Counted from the first letter of the stretch, positions 42,389 to 52,708 are shown. The stretch is DNA of 64,000 nt from Pararobbsia silviterrae (GCF_003628125.1 NZ_RBZU01000008.1:59748-123747), one strand, 5' to 3'. Numbers and translations: made by a program. The notes: generated from the sequence alone by a model not told the origin.

Positions 42389-43732
42389 TTAGCCGGCGAG
42401 CTTGTCGGCCGCGGTCTGTAGCCCGTCGAGGATGCTGTCGGCCAAACCTTGCGGAAAATCGTACGGCAATTTCGCGCGAACGATACGCACGACCTCGGGC
42501 GTGCGTTCTGCGAGCGCATCGACCACGAATCGTGCTTCCCGGCCGTCGGCCGTCACGACGCCATGGCGTTCACCCATACTCAACCAGTGCCGGCGCTGAA
42601 TATCGCGCATGCGCCAGTGCGCGTTCTTTGAGCGCACGGCCATGGCCATCTTCGCACGAAGGCGCGGTATTTGATGGGGGCCGTCGCCTAGAAGCGGATA
42701 CGCGGACAGCACGTCATAGAGCGGCGTGAGTTCGTAGGCGCCGCCCGGGCGCAAAAACACGCTGAAATTCTTCGCGTGCCCATCCGTTGCACAGAGCATC
42801 CAGAACAGAACCTGTGCCTGGAAGAATATTCGCGTGTCGCGCTCCGCGTACTGAGAGGTCTCGAGCAGACGCATGATGCGATTGACCCCGGGGCCGCCAT
42901 CGGCCTCGTATTTGAGGTGCGGCGGCGTCCCGGTGGCCTGGCACATGTCTTCCTGCGGAAGTCGGTAGAGCACGCGCGCGCCGTTTCGCTCGTCCCACCA
43001 CATCCGATCGAATCGTTCGACCGCGAGAACCTTCATGTCTTCGAACCGAACGGGTGCGGTGCGCGCGATGGGTATGCCGTAGGCCGCCAGAATCTCGGAG
43101 CACAGCCATTCGTTCTCGACGGATTCGCTGAGGTCGAGTTTCATGTTGCCGACTCGTCCCAGAGGGAGTTTGAGGATGTGGGATGTCGGCGTTGCGCCGT
43201 GGGGCCGGTACCACTGGTCGTTGAAGTACAGCAGGGCCGTCTTTTCCTGAGCACCTGCAATGGAGATGCGGAAGTCTCCGTCGTGCCCGCCCATTTGAGC
43301 GGGCGCCACGGTGTCGCGCAGGAGTTGTGCGACCTCGGCCTCGCTCAGGGGCGTCGCATGGAGTGTCGTGACATCGGTCGGCGCGATCCCGTCGGGCAGG
43401 ATCTGTAGCGCGCCGGCGCAATCTCTCCCGATTTCGGCGAGCAAGGTGAACGCATCGGTGGACTGCGTCTTGAAGCGACGCGCGACGCGCTCCCGGATGG
43501 CCTTGCTGTCCGGCAGCAGGTTTTCGAAATACGCGCGCACGACGTCGCCGCGATGCGCTTCGTTGCCGGGGGTAAAAGGAAGCGAGAGCGACAGCGGCCG
43601 CCCCTGCTCGGCGGTAACCCATGCGTTGTCGTATTGGAGCGCTTCGACGGCGTGAGACTGCGTGCTCCATGTGCCGACAAAAATGCCATTCATCCAGAGC
43701 CCAAGGGCCCGTGTGTGAGAGCGTCGACCCAT
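42389..43732 (-). CDS. hipA: HipA toxin kinase
   Basis: A 447-residue Ser/Thr kinase toxin of the HipBA module; E. coli HipA phosphorylates glutamyl-tRNA synthetase and halts translation. The G-loop is FRISIAGAQEKTALL with Ser157 at the autophosphorylation position; catalytic Asp317 lies in CATDGHAKNFS and metal-binding Asp340 in LTPLYDVLSAYP. LPQEDMCQATGTP and KYEADGGPGVNRIM also match E. coli HipA, so it is intact and of the classical subgroup. The start follows the hipB stop by four bases. Confidence 0.92.
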   Translation of the reverse strand: MGRRSHTRALGLWMNGIFVGTWSTQSHAVEALQYDNAWVTAEQGRPLSLSLPFTPGNEAHRGDVVRAYFENLLPDSKAIRERVARRFKTQSTDAFTLLAEIGRDCAGALQILPDGIAPTDVTTLHATPLSEAEVAQLLRDTVAPAQMGGHDGDFRISIAGAQEKTALLYFNDQWYRPHGATPTSHILKLPLGRVGNMKLDLSESVENEWLCSEILAAYGIPIARTAPVRFEDMKVLAVERFDRMWWDERNGARVLYRLPQEDMCQATGTPPHLKYEADGGPGVNRIMRLLETSQYAERDTRIFFQAQVLFWMLCATDGHAKNFSVFLRPGGAYELTPLYDVLSAYPLLGDGPHQIPRLRAKMAMAVRSKNAHWRMRDIQRRHWLSMGERHGVVTADGREARFVVDALAERTPEVVRIVRAKLPYDFPQGLADSILDGLQTAADKLAG

Positions 43733-43736
43733 GGGC

Positions 43737-43997
43737 TCACCACGCGGGCCCGGATTCGGTCGGGCTTGACGGTGTATCGCCCGCTTGACGCAAGATCACT
43801 TCGACGCCGAGCATGCTCAGCAAGCGCAGCAGGCGATCGGCACGGACTTTTTCTGCGTTGCGTTCGAGTGCCGACAGTGTTTGCTGGGTGACGCCGAGCC
43901 GCATCGCGGCCTCGGCCTGGGTCAAACCGGCTTGCTTGCGAAAGCCCTGGAGTAGCGCCGGTAGCTGCTCTGCGGTGCGAACGGTGAAGTCGCTCAT
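43737..43997 (-). CDS. hipB: HipB antitoxin (XRE-family)
   Basis: An 86-residue DNA-binding antitoxin. The XRE HTH occupies about residues 17-70: LLQGFRKQAGLTQAEAAMRLGVTQQTLSALERN. It should neutralise HipA and repress the operon. ATG 43997 was chosen because the sequence upstream consists of A+T-rich palindromic operators, although an open frame continues through them. Translation is almost certainly coupled to hipA. HipB antitoxins are normally Lon substrates, often through a flexible C-terminal tail; here the tail is DTPSSPTESGPAW. Confidence 0.9.
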   Translation of the reverse strand: MSDFTVRTAEQLPALLQGFRKQAGLTQAEAAMRLGVTQQTLSALERNAEKVRADRLLRLLSMLGVEVILRQAGDTPSSPTESGPAW

Positions 43998-44009
43998 ACA
44001 AACAGAATC

Positions 44010-44055
44010 GCGTATTTTGGATTTACAAATATTAGTTTGTAAATCCAAAATACGC
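44010..44055. promoter_or_regulatory. Perfect 20-bp inverted repeat upstream of hipB
   Basis: Left arm 44010-44029 and right arm 44036-44055 are exact reverse complements around TATTAG. The arms contain GGATTTACAAA/TTTGTAAATCC. It lies 13 bases before the hipB ATG, over the expected promoter, in a strongly A+T-rich patch. Likely HipB operator; the DNA could also extrude as a cruciform. Confidence 0.8.
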
Positions 44056-44073
44056 AATCTGATTTGTAAAATA

Positions 44074-44099
44074 GAAATACAAACTATGATTTGTATTTC
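44074..44099. promoter_or_regulatory. Second hipBA operator-like palindrome
   Basis: GAAATACAAA and TTTGTATTTC are perfect 10-bp arms around CTATGA. TACAAA/TTTGTA is shared with the 20-bp palindrome, and another TTTGTAAA copy lies between them at 44063-44070. The spacing suggests several HipB dimers on one promoter region. Confidence 0.7.
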
Positions 44100-44182
44100 G
44101 ACCGACATCAAAAAAGCGTGGTGCTTGGACAGCGAGAGCACGGCGTGGAACGTAACCTCGTGCGAGATGCAAGCGCAAAAGG

Positions 44183-44968
44183 CTAAGGCTTCAGCCCATT
44201 CAGAAAGTGATACCAGAGCGTGCCGAACAGGTGTGCGGGCGTCTCGGCGTGGGTGTCATGCGTCGTGTTGTCGGGTGAGGTGGCGGGGCGCGTCTGAGCG
44301 GGTTTGCGCGCATGTGCGGTTTTGCGCGGGCTTTCGGCGCGCGACGTGTCGGCGCGGTCGGCATCGCCGGCGGGGGCGACGCGCATTGCTGCGCGATCGC
44401 CGCGGGCCGTCGACGCCGATTGCGCACGTTCCTCGATATCGTTTGGCTCGACGGCGTCCGCGGTCCGAACGTCGGGATTCACGTCCGCATGCGTGCCGTG
44501 CCAGGCCGATACGCTATCCGCGATCCGTTGCGCCTCGGCGGCATCGCATCCGCGTCCGAGCAGCACGCCGAACACGACGTCGCGGTTATAGCCCTGCGCC
44601 GCATGACGCATCGCGCTCGCGACATGTTCGGCATAACGCGCCTGCGCGGCGGCCTGTTCGCGTGCCTCGCGCTCGGTGCGTTCGCGTTCCGCGCGCTCGC
44701 GCGCAGCACGTGCGCGGTCTTCCGCTTCGTGCCGTTCGGTCCAACGACGCATTTCGGCCGCGAAGATCGTGTCGTATTCTTCGCGCTGGGCCGGGTCGGA
44801 CAGAATCGCATACGCGGCTTTGACCTCCTGGAACGCCGCGTGCGCGGCGGCTTCGTTGCCCGCGTTGCGATCGGGATGCCACTTCATCGTGGCCTTCCGG
44901 TACGCGCGCTTGAGTTCGTCCGGACTGGCATGCTCGTTGACGCCGAGCGTGTCGTAAAGCGTGGTCAT
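44183..44968 (-). CDS. J-domain (DnaJ-like) protein
   Basis: A 261-residue co-chaperone candidate. The J domain occupies residues 3-68 (YDTLGVNEHASPDELKRAYR, then MKWHPDRNAGNEAAAH with the HPD motif that stimulates DnaK ATPase). An Arg/Glu/Ala-rich coiled coil follows (about 75-115), then a poorly conserved Ala/Thr-rich tail ending in LFGTLWYHFLNGLKP. No zinc-finger or DnaJ C-terminal substrate domain. ATG 44968 is the natural start. Its Hsp70 partner and client are unknown. Confidence 0.87.
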   Translation of the reverse strand: MTTLYDTLGVNEHASPDELKRAYRKATMKWHPDRNAGNEAAAHAAFQEVKAAYAILSDPAQREEYDTIFAAEMRRWTERHEAEDRARAARERAERERTEREAREQAAAQARYAEHVASAMRHAAQGYNRDVVFGVLLGRGCDAAEAQRIADSVSAWHGTHADVNPDVRTADAVEPNDIEERAQSASTARGDRAAMRVAPAGDADRADTSRAESPRKTAHARKPAQTRPATSPDNTTHDTHAETPAHLFGTLWYHFLNGLKP

Positions 44969-45200
44969 GGCGGCCCTCCGCGGCGCCTTGCATCGCGCCG
45001 ATCGTAGCACGCGAAAATGCAGGCTTCGTGACCTCCCACGCGTGCCGCGACGACCGTACGCCGGGCATGCACGATCGTCGATGCCGCTCCCCGGCCGCTC
45101 GCGCGCCGGCGTCCCTGCGCGAACGGTTCCAAGGCGACGCTTGCCTCGACGGCCCAAACCCCGTTAGCCTTTGCCATTGCCCCTTAGACGGAGACTTTGC

Positions 45201-48200
45201 TTGAGTTCCGATGCGATCGCCGAAGGCCTCATGCTCGTGCACGGCAACCGGTCAGAGCACCTGCGCGACCTGCTGGTCCAGTGGATCAAGCGCTACCCGC
45301 TCGCGCCGCTCGAAACGGAAATCGTGCTCGTCCAGAGCAACGGCATCGCGCAATGGCTCAAGCTCGCGCTCGCCGAAGACGTGGCCGACGACGGAGCGGG
45401 CGGCTGCGGCATCGCGGCCGCGCTCGACGTGTCGCTGCCGTCGCGCTTTATCTGGCAGGTCTACCGGACCGTGCTCGGGCGCGATGCCGTCGCGGAGGTC
45501 TCGCCGTTCGATCGCTCGCGGCTTGTCTGGCGACTTATGCGCGTGCTGCCCGCGCTCGCGCAAGACGCAACGTTCGCGCCCTTGCAGCGATTCCTGCACG
45601 CCGATGACGATCGCCGCAAACGCTTCCAGCTCGCCGATCGGCTCGCGGATCTGTTCGATCAATACCAGATGTATCGCGCCGACTGGCTCGACGCATGGGC
45701 GCGCCACGACGACGTGCTGATCGACGCGCGCGGCTATCGGGCCGCGCTGCCCGTCGAGCAGGCCTGGCAGCCCGCACTGTGGCGCGCGCTGCTCGCCGAC
45801 GTGGAGGCGACCGCGTATGCACAGTCGCGCGGCGCGTCGCAGTCCAATGGCGGGCGCGCGGCCGTGCACGCGGCATTCCTCGCCCACGTCGGGCGGCAGG
45901 CGGCGCGTCCGAAGGGCTTGCCGCGCCGCGTGATCGTGTTCGGTATTTCGAGCATGCCGCAACAATCGCTCGAAGTGCTGGCGGCCATCGCGCAATGGAC
46001 GCAGGTGCTCATGTGCGTGCCGAATCCATGCGCGCATTACTGGGCCGACATCGTCGCCGACAACGACTGGCTGCATAGCGCGCGCGCACGTCAGCAACGC
46101 CGCGCGGGCATGCCCGACGACCTCGACGAAAACGCGCTGCATCTGTACGCGCAGCCGCTGCTTGCCGCCTGGGGCAAACAGGGCCGCGACTTTATCGGCC
46201 TGCTCGACGAATACGACAGCGCCGATTCGCGCGAGCGCTACCGGCCGACGTTCGCGGGCATCGGAAAACGCATCGATCTGTTCGAGCCCGAAGACGCCTC
46301 GACGCTGCTCGAACAACTGCAGGACGATATCCGCGATTTGCGGCCGCTGCGCGAGACGCGCGAAACCTGGCCCGAAGTCGATCCCGAATTCGATACGTCG
46401 ATTCGTTTCCACATCGCGCACAGCGCGCTGCGCGAGGTCGAGATCCTGCACGATCAATTGCTTGCCGCGTTCAACGCCGATCCGACGCTCAAGCCGCGCG
46501 ACGTCATCGTCATGGTGCCGGATATCGACGCCTATGCGCCGCATATCCAGGCCGTATTCGGCCTGCTCGACCGGGACGATCCGCGTCACATTCCGTTCTC
46601 CTTGGCCGACAGAGGGCAACGTCATGCCGATCCGCTGATCGGCGCGCTCGATACCTTGCTCGGTCTGCCGCGTTCGCGGCTCGCGGTCAGCGATCTGCTC
46701 GACTTGCTCGAAGTGCCCGCGCTGCGCAAGCGCTTCGCGATCGACGAGGCCGATGTGCCGAAGCTGCGCGCATGGATTCACGGCGCGAACATTCGCTGGG
46801 GGCTCGATGCCGAGCAACGCGCGAGCCTCGATTTGCCGCGCGAGGCGCATGACGCGGCTCCACATACCTGGGCGTTCGGCCTGCGCCGCATGCTGCTCGG
46901 CTATGCGGTCGGCGACGACGTCGGTCCGTGGCGCGAGATCGAGCCCTATGGCGAGATCGGCGGACTCGATGCCGTGCTGATCGGACCGCTCGTCGAGCTG
47001 ATCGACGCGCTCGAAACGACGTGGCGTGTATTGCGCGAGCCCGCGACCGTGCCGCAGTGGTGCGAGCGCCTGCGCGCGCTCAGGAACCGGTTCTTCAGCG
47101 CATCGGGCAACGACGATGCGCTGACGCTCGCGCGTCTCGATGCCGCGCTCGAAAGCTGGTTCGATATCTGCGACGAGGCTGCGCTCGACGATGCATTGCC
47201 GCTTTCGGTCGTCGGCGAATATTGGCTCGCGCAACTCGACGACACGGGACTGTCGCAGCGCTTTTTCGCGGGCGCGGTCACGTTCGCGACGCTGATGCCG
47301 ATGCGCGCGATTCCGTTCCGGCGCGTGTGCCTGCTCGGGATGAACGACGGCGATTTCCCGCGCATGCGCGTGCCGACCGATTTCGATCTGATGGCGAAGC
47401 AGTATCGGCCCGGCGACCGCTCGCGCCGCGAGGACGACCGGTATCTGCTGCTCGAAGCGTTGCTGTCGGCGCGCGAGCACCTGCATGTCTCGTGGATCGG
47501 ACGCAGCATCAACGACAACAGCGAGCGTCCGCCGTCGGTGCTCGTGAGTCAGTTGCGCGATCATCTCGCGGCGGGCTGGCGTCTCGAAGGCGCTGACGAC
47601 GATCCGCGCGCCTTGCTCGATGCATTGACCGTCGAGCATCGGCTGCAGCCGTTCAGCGCGGGTTACTTTCCCGACGATCCTCAATTGTCGAGGCTCTTTA
47701 CGTATGCGCGCGAATGGCGGATGGGATCCGTATCCGACGAAGTTGCAGATGACGGTTTGCACGATGCCGCGGACGACATATCGGGTCACGGCGATCGCCT
47801 CGCGCCGCTCGATCGCGATGAACCGCTCTCGCTGCGCGAACTCGCGGACTTCCTGAAACACCCCGTCCGCGCGTTTCTCTCGCAGCGTCTGCGCGTCGCG
47901 CTCGACGTCGAAGTGGGCGGTCGCGACGATCATGAGCCGTTCGATCTCGACGGGCTCAAGCGTTGGTCGCTGCAAAACGAGCTGATTCGCACGCAGACAG
48001 CGGCTTTGCGCGACGGCGAGGACGTGTCGCAGGCCCGGCGCGCGCGTCTGGATCGGATCCGCCGACGCGGCGATCTCGCGGCCGGCGGCTTCGGCGACAT
48101 GATGGCCGATGCGCTCGACGAGCCGATGGACGCGTTGTTCGCGACGTATCGCGAGGCGCTCGAACGGTGGCCGCACACCGTCGATGAGGAGCGTGAAGTC

Positions 48201-48872
48201 CGCTACGCGGAGGCCGACGCGGCACGGCGGCCAGGCGTCGCGGATTGGCTCGGCGCATTCCGGTACGACGATGCGCGCAACGAAGCCCGCGTGCTCATCG
48301 AGACGAGCGATCTCGTCAAGGACGGCCGTTTCCGTGGCGATCGGCTCGTCGGGTATTGGATCGAGCATCTCGCGGCGAATCTCGATGGCCGCGCTGTGAC
48401 GACGGTCGTCGTCAGCAAGAAGGGCGTCGCGGAGTTTGCGCCGCTCGCGCGCGGCGATGCCGAAGCGCAGATCGGAACGTTGCTCGACGCGTGGCGCGAA
48501 GGCATGTGCCGGCCGCTGCCGCTCGCGGTGCGCACGGCATTCGATTGGCTGCGCGCGATGGGTGCCGACGGCGGCGGCAAACGCGGCGCGCGCGCGCAAG
48601 CCGAGCCGCCCGATGCCGACGCGCTCGCGGCGAAAGCGCGCGCCGTCGCGCGCGTCGCCTACGAGGGCGCGGTGCGCGCGCCGGGCGAAGTCGAAACGAG
48701 CGCGAGTCTGCAGCGCGTTTATCCGGACTTTGCTTCGCTGACGTCGAGCGGAGAATTCATGCGCCTCGCTCAGACATTGCTGAGCCCCGTGCTGACGTCG
48801 GTCGTGCGCGCGAAGGATCGCGAGGCGGGCGCATCGTCGCCGAGTACCGAAACCGCGGAGGGCGAGGCATGA
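45201..48872 (+). CDS. recC: Exodeoxyribonuclease V gamma subunit (RecC)
   Basis: The 1223-residue Chi-scanning subunit of RecBCD. It opens MLVHGNRSEHLRDLLVQWI and contains EIVLVQSNGIAQWLKLALAE, CVPNPCAHYWADI and the inactivated nuclease-like C-terminal part typical of RecC. TTG 45201 has GGAG seven bases upstream and is preferred; ATG 45231 is the conservative alternative. It is the first gene of a recC-recB-recD operon with overlapping ATGA junctions. Confidence 0.92.
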   Translation: MSSDAIAEGLMLVHGNRSEHLRDLLVQWIKRYPLAPLETEIVLVQSNGIAQWLKLALAEDVADDGAGGCGIAAALDVSLPSRFIWQVYRTVLGRDAVAEVSPFDRSRLVWRLMRVLPALAQDATFAPLQRFLHADDDRRKRFQLADRLADLFDQYQMYRADWLDAWARHDDVLIDARGYRAALPVEQAWQPALWRALLADVEATAYAQSRGASQSNGGRAAVHAAFLAHVGRQAARPKGLPRRVIVFGISSMPQQSLEVLAAIAQWTQVLMCVPNPCAHYWADIVADNDWLHSARARQQRRAGMPDDLDENALHLYAQPLLAAWGKQGRDFIGLLDEYDSADSRERYRPTFAGIGKRIDLFEPEDASTLLEQLQDDIRDLRPLRETRETWPEVDPEFDTSIRFHIAHSALREVEILHDQLLAAFNADPTLKPRDVIVMVPDIDAYAPHIQAVFGLLDRDDPRHIPFSLADRGQRHADPLIGALDTLLGLPRSRLAVSDLLDLLEVPALRKRFAIDEADVPKLRAWIHGANIRWGLDAEQRASLDLPREAHDAAPHTWAFGLRRMLLGYAVGDDVGPWREIEPYGEIGGLDAVLIGPLVELIDALETTWRVLREPATVPQWCERLRALRNRFFSASGNDDALTLARLDAALESWFDICDEAALDDALPLSVVGEYWLAQLDDTGLSQRFFAGAVTFATLMPMRAIPFRRVCLLGMNDGDFPRMRVPTDFDLMAKQYRPGDRSRREDDRYLLLEALLSAREHLHVSWIGRSINDNSERPPSVLVSQLRDHLAAGWRLEGADDDPRALLDALTVEHRLQPFSAGYFPDDPQLSRLFTYAREWRMGSVSDEVADDGLHDAADDISGHGDRLAPLDRDEPLSLRELADFLKHPVRAFLSQRLRVALDVEVGGRDDHEPFDLDGLKRWSLQNELIRTQTAALRDGEDVSQARRARLDRIRRRGDLAAGGFGDMMADALDEPMDALFATYREALERWPHTVDEEREVRYAEADAARRPGVADWLGAFRYDDARNEARVLIETSDLVKDGRFRGDRLVGYWIEHLAANLDGRAVTTVVVSKKGVAEFAPLARGDAEAQIGTLLDAWREGMCRPLPLAVRTAFDWLRAMGADGGGKRGARAQAEPPDADALAAKARAVARVAYEGAVRAPGEVETSASLQRVYPDFASLTSSGEFMRLAQTLLSPVLTSVVRAKDREAGASSPSTETAEGEA

Positions 48873-51800
48873 GCGCCGTGATCCTGCATGACGACCGCGT
48901 CGCGGTGCCGCAGCCGCTCGATCCGTTGCGGTTTCCGCTGACGGGCCGCAGTCTGATCGAGGCGAGCGCGGGCACGGGCAAGACGTTCACGATCGCGATG
49001 CTCTACGTGCGTCTCGTGCTCGGACACGATGGCGATTCGATCGACGCGGACACGGTCACGGACACGGTGCGCATTCCGTTGACGCCGCCCGAGATTCTCG
49101 TCGTGACGTTCACGGACGCGGCAACCAAGGAATTGCGCGACCGCATTCGCGCACGTCTGACCGAAGCCGCCGCGTGCTTCCTTGTGCCGTTCGAAGACGT
49201 CGAACCGCGTCCGCGCGGCGAAGACCTGCTTCACGATCTCCGCGACGACTATCCGCCCGAGCGGTGGACCGCCTGTGCGCGCAAGCTCGAACGCGCTGCC
49301 GAATCGATGGACGAGGCGGCCGTGTCGACGATTCATGGCTGGTGCAACCGGATGTTGCGCGAGCACGCGTTCGATAGCGACAGTCTCTTTACGCAGTCGC
49401 TCGAAACGGATCAGACCGAATTGCTCGCGGATGTCGTGCGCGACTATTGGCGCTGCTTCATGTCGTCGCTCGATGCGCACGACGCGGCGACCGTCGGGGC
49501 ATGGTGCGCCGATCCCGATGCGTTGCGCGCGAAGGTTCGTGTGCTGCTCGAACACGCTGAAGGACTGGCTGACGGTCTGCCGCCGCGCGATGCCGTCTCG
49601 CGCGCCAAGCGCGACGCCGCGCATGCGCTCGCGCAGATCAAGGCGTCATGGCGCGGGTGGATCGACGACATGGAGCGCGACATCGACGCCGCGCGCGATG
49701 CGGGACAATTCGCGCCGCGCAAGCTCGCAAAAGCCCACTGCACGAAATGGTTCAATGCGCTGCGAAGCTGGGTCGACGATGAAGCGCAGATCGTGCCGGC
49801 GCTCACGCCGACGGCGTGGTCACAGCTTTCCGCGTCGGGACTTCGCAGCGTATGCGTGCGCGGCGAACCGCCGTCGCACGAAGGCTTTGCCGCACTCGAG
49901 ATGCTCGAGCAGACGCTCGCGGCATTGCCCGACGCGCGCGAGGCCATGCTGTGCCATGCGGTCAAATGGATTGCGCGACGCTTCGCCGACGAGCAGGGCC
50001 GGCGTTCGCAGATGGGTTTCAACGAATTGCTGACGACGCTCGATGCCGCGCTGCGCGGCCCCAACGGAGCGCGCCTCGCGAGCGTGATTCGGACGCAATT
50101 TCCCGTCGCGCTGATCGACGAGTTCCAGGACACGGACCCGGTCCAGTACCGGATCTTCGATACGGTCTATGGCGATCTCACGCACGACGGCATGGCGCTG
50201 ATCATGATCGGCGACCCGAAGCAGGCCATCTATGCGTTTCGCGGCGCCGATATCTACACGTACCTCGCCGCGCGTCGCGCGTGCGGCGATCGGCTCTATA
50301 CGTTGACGCGCAATTTCCGTTCGACGCGCGCTATGGTCGAGGCGGTCAATGCGTGTTTCGCGCTGGCCGAGCAGCGCGCGGACGGGGCGGGTGCGTTTCT
50401 GTTCCGCACGCGCGCAGGCAATCCCGTGCCGTTCGTCGAAGTCGACGCACAGGGACGCGGCGAGGCGCTCGTCGTCGATCGCGCGCCGGCTGCCGCGCTG
50501 ACCGCGTGGTGGCTGCCCGCCGAGCGCGAGAACGGCAAGATCACGAAAGGGGCGTTTCTCGAACGCATGGCGCTCGCGTGCGCATCGGAGATGGTGCGTC
50601 TGTTGAACGAGGCTCAGGAAGGCCGCACGGGATTCGCGAGCGGCGCCGGTTTCCGGCCGCTGCGTCCCGCCGATCTCGCGGTGCTCGTCAACAATCGTGG
50701 CGAGGCCGATGCGATCCGGACCGCGCTCGCGCGGCGCGGCGTGCGCAGCGTGTATCTGTCCGACAAGGACTCGGTGATGGCGACCGCATCGGCCGCGGAG
50801 ATTCAGCATTGGCTCGCGGCCTGCGCGGATCCCGACGATGGCCGGCTTGTGCGCACGGCGCTCGCGACGCGCACGCTCGGCCTCGCGTGGGCCGACATCG
50901 AAGCGTTGCGGCGCGACGAGCTCGCGTGGGAAGCCTGCGTCATGCGTTTTCGCGCGTATCGCGAATGCTGGCGCCGGCAGGGCGTGCTGCCGATGCTGCG
51001 CCGCATGCTGCACGACTACCGCGTGCCCGCGCGGTGGCTCGCGCTGCCCGGCGGCGAACGCGCGTTGACCGATTTGCTTCACGTGTCGGAACTGCTTCAG
51101 CAGGCGGCGACCTTGATCGAGGGCGAACACGGGTTGATCCGCTGGCTCGCGGAGGAACGGCAGGCCGCGCTCGGCGAGGGGGCGTCGGCCGGCGATGCGC
51201 GGCAGATGCGTCTCGAAAGCGATGACGATCTCGTCAAGGTCGTGACGGTCCACAAGTCCAAGGGCCTCGAATATCCGCTCGTCTTCTTGCCGTTCGCGTG
51301 TACGTTCCGCGAAGTCGGCGCGGGCGACGTGCCGCTCAAGTGGCATGACGATGGCGGCGGGCTGCATGTCGAGTTGTCGCCGAGTCCCGAGTCCGTGCTT
51401 CTCGCCGATCACGAACGGCTCGCCGAGGATCTGCGCAAGCTGTACGTCGCATTGACGCGCGCGCGGTATGCGACTTGGGTCGGTCTGGCGGGGCTCGACG
51501 GCGTGGGCAACAGCGCATTCGGCTATCTGCTCGGCTCAGCCGAATTGACCGAGCCGAGCGCGATCGGCGCGGTACTCGAAGCGCGACTCGGCACGCATAC
51601 GGATATCGCCGTCGGCGAGGCGCCCGCGGCGAGCGACGCGCGTTACGTGGCGCGCGTGGCGCCCACGCCGACGGGGCACGCGCGAACCTCGGTCGAGGTC
51701 GTGCGCGAGCGCTGGTGGATTTCGAGTTATTCGAGCCTCAAGACCGCAAGTGACGGCCACGCGATTGCGGCCGATACCCCCGATGAAGACGTCATGATCG

Positions 51801-52708
51801 AACTGCTCGATACCGAACCGTTGCTCGACGACGCGTCGCGCAATGCATCGTCGCGCGACGTCCCGGTCGTATCGGCGGCCGTGGCTGACGTGCCGCCCAA
51901 TACGCCCGCGCTGCCGCCGATTCACGATTTCCCACGCGGATCGGATCCCGGCACGTTCCTGCACGACCTGCTCGAATGGGCCGCGGCCGAAGGATTCAAG
52001 CAGATCGCGTCGGACCCCGAGGCGTTGCGCGACGCGGTCGCGCGCCGCTGCAATCTGCGCGGCTGGGAACGCTGGATCGATACGCTGACGCACTGGGTCC
52101 GGCGGCTCGTCGAAGCGCCGCTCGCCGTGCCCGGCACGCGCGGGGGCGATCAGGCGGAGATCGCGCCGGCCGTATTGCGGCTCGCCGATCTCGATCTCGG
52201 CACATATCTCGCCGAAATGGAGTTCTGGGTCGCCGCGCATGCGGTCGAGACGGAACGCATCGATGCGCTCGTATGCCGCCATACGCTTGACGGCGCGCCG
52301 CGGCCCGCGCTCGAACCGTCGCGTTTGAACGGCATGCTCAAGGGCTTTATGGATCTCGTCGTCGAACACGAGGGCCGCTACTACGTCGTCGACTACAAGT
52401 CGAACTGGCTCGGTCCGGACGATGCCGCGTACTCGGTCGATCGCATGCGCGCGGAGATCCTGCACGCGCGCTATGAACTTCAATACGTGCTCTATCTGTT
52501 CGCGCTGCACCGCTTGCTCAAGCTTCGCGTGCCGGACTACGACTACGACCGGCATATCGGCGCGGCGGTCTATCTGTTTATCCGCGGCGTGGACGCGCCG
52601 ACGCGCGGCGTGCATGTCGAGCGGCCTCCGAGGGCGCTGATCGAAGCGCTCGATGCGATGTTCGCGCATCGTCAGGAATCGTCGACGGATGCGGGGGTTT
52701 TTGCATGA
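48869..52708 (+). CDS. recB: Exodeoxyribonuclease V beta subunit (RecB)
   Basis: A 1279-residue 3'-5' helicase-nuclease. Walker A EASAGTGKTFTIAMLYVRL is near residue 30, motif II IDEFQDTDPVQYRIFD near 416, and motif VI LRKLYVALTRARYATWV follows. The C-terminal nuclease shows GFMDLVVEHEGRYYVVDYKSNWLG, with the Asp and DYK residues of the PD-(D/E)xK site. The start overlaps recC (ATGA), and the stop overlaps recD. Full length; all key motifs are present, so the complex should be active. Confidence 0.94.
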   Translation: MSAVILHDDRVAVPQPLDPLRFPLTGRSLIEASAGTGKTFTIAMLYVRLVLGHDGDSIDADTVTDTVRIPLTPPEILVVTFTDAATKELRDRIRARLTEAAACFLVPFEDVEPRPRGEDLLHDLRDDYPPERWTACARKLERAAESMDEAAVSTIHGWCNRMLREHAFDSDSLFTQSLETDQTELLADVVRDYWRCFMSSLDAHDAATVGAWCADPDALRAKVRVLLEHAEGLADGLPPRDAVSRAKRDAAHALAQIKASWRGWIDDMERDIDAARDAGQFAPRKLAKAHCTKWFNALRSWVDDEAQIVPALTPTAWSQLSASGLRSVCVRGEPPSHEGFAALEMLEQTLAALPDAREAMLCHAVKWIARRFADEQGRRSQMGFNELLTTLDAALRGPNGARLASVIRTQFPVALIDEFQDTDPVQYRIFDTVYGDLTHDGMALIMIGDPKQAIYAFRGADIYTYLAARRACGDRLYTLTRNFRSTRAMVEAVNACFALAEQRADGAGAFLFRTRAGNPVPFVEVDAQGRGEALVVDRAPAAALTAWWLPAERENGKITKGAFLERMALACASEMVRLLNEAQEGRTGFASGAGFRPLRPADLAVLVNNRGEADAIRTALARRGVRSVYLSDKDSVMATASAAEIQHWLAACADPDDGRLVRTALATRTLGLAWADIEALRRDELAWEACVMRFRAYRECWRRQGVLPMLRRMLHDYRVPARWLALPGGERALTDLLHVSELLQQAATLIEGEHGLIRWLAEERQAALGEGASAGDARQMRLESDDDLVKVVTVHKSKGLEYPLVFLPFACTFREVGAGDVPLKWHDDGGGLHVELSPSPESVLLADHERLAEDLRKLYVALTRARYATWVGLAGLDGVGNSAFGYLLGSAELTEPSAIGAVLEARLGTHTDIAVGEAPAASDARYVARVAPTPTGHARTSVEVVRERWWISSYSSLKTASDGHAIAADTPDEDVMIELLDTEPLLDDASRNASSRDVPVVSAAVADVPPNTPALPPIHDFPRGSDPGTFLHDLLEWAAAEGFKQIASDPEALRDAVARRCNLRGWERWIDTLTHWVRRLVEAPLAVPGTRGGDQAEIAPAVLRLADLDLGTYLAEMEFWVAAHAVETERIDALVCRHTLDGAPRPALEPSRLNGMLKGFMDLVVEHEGRYYVVDYKSNWLGPDDAAYSVDRMRAEILHARYELQYVLYLFALHRLLKLRVPDYDYDRHIGAAVYLFIRGVDAPTRGVHVERPPRALIEALDAMFAHRQESSTDAGVFA

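Noticed and set aside
45252-48599. Very long open frame antisense to recC
   Set aside because: It is Arg/Asp/His-rich, typical of the antisense frame of G+C-rich genes, while recC on the other strand has full family homology. The same applies to the long antisense frame across the RND permease (4233-7211).
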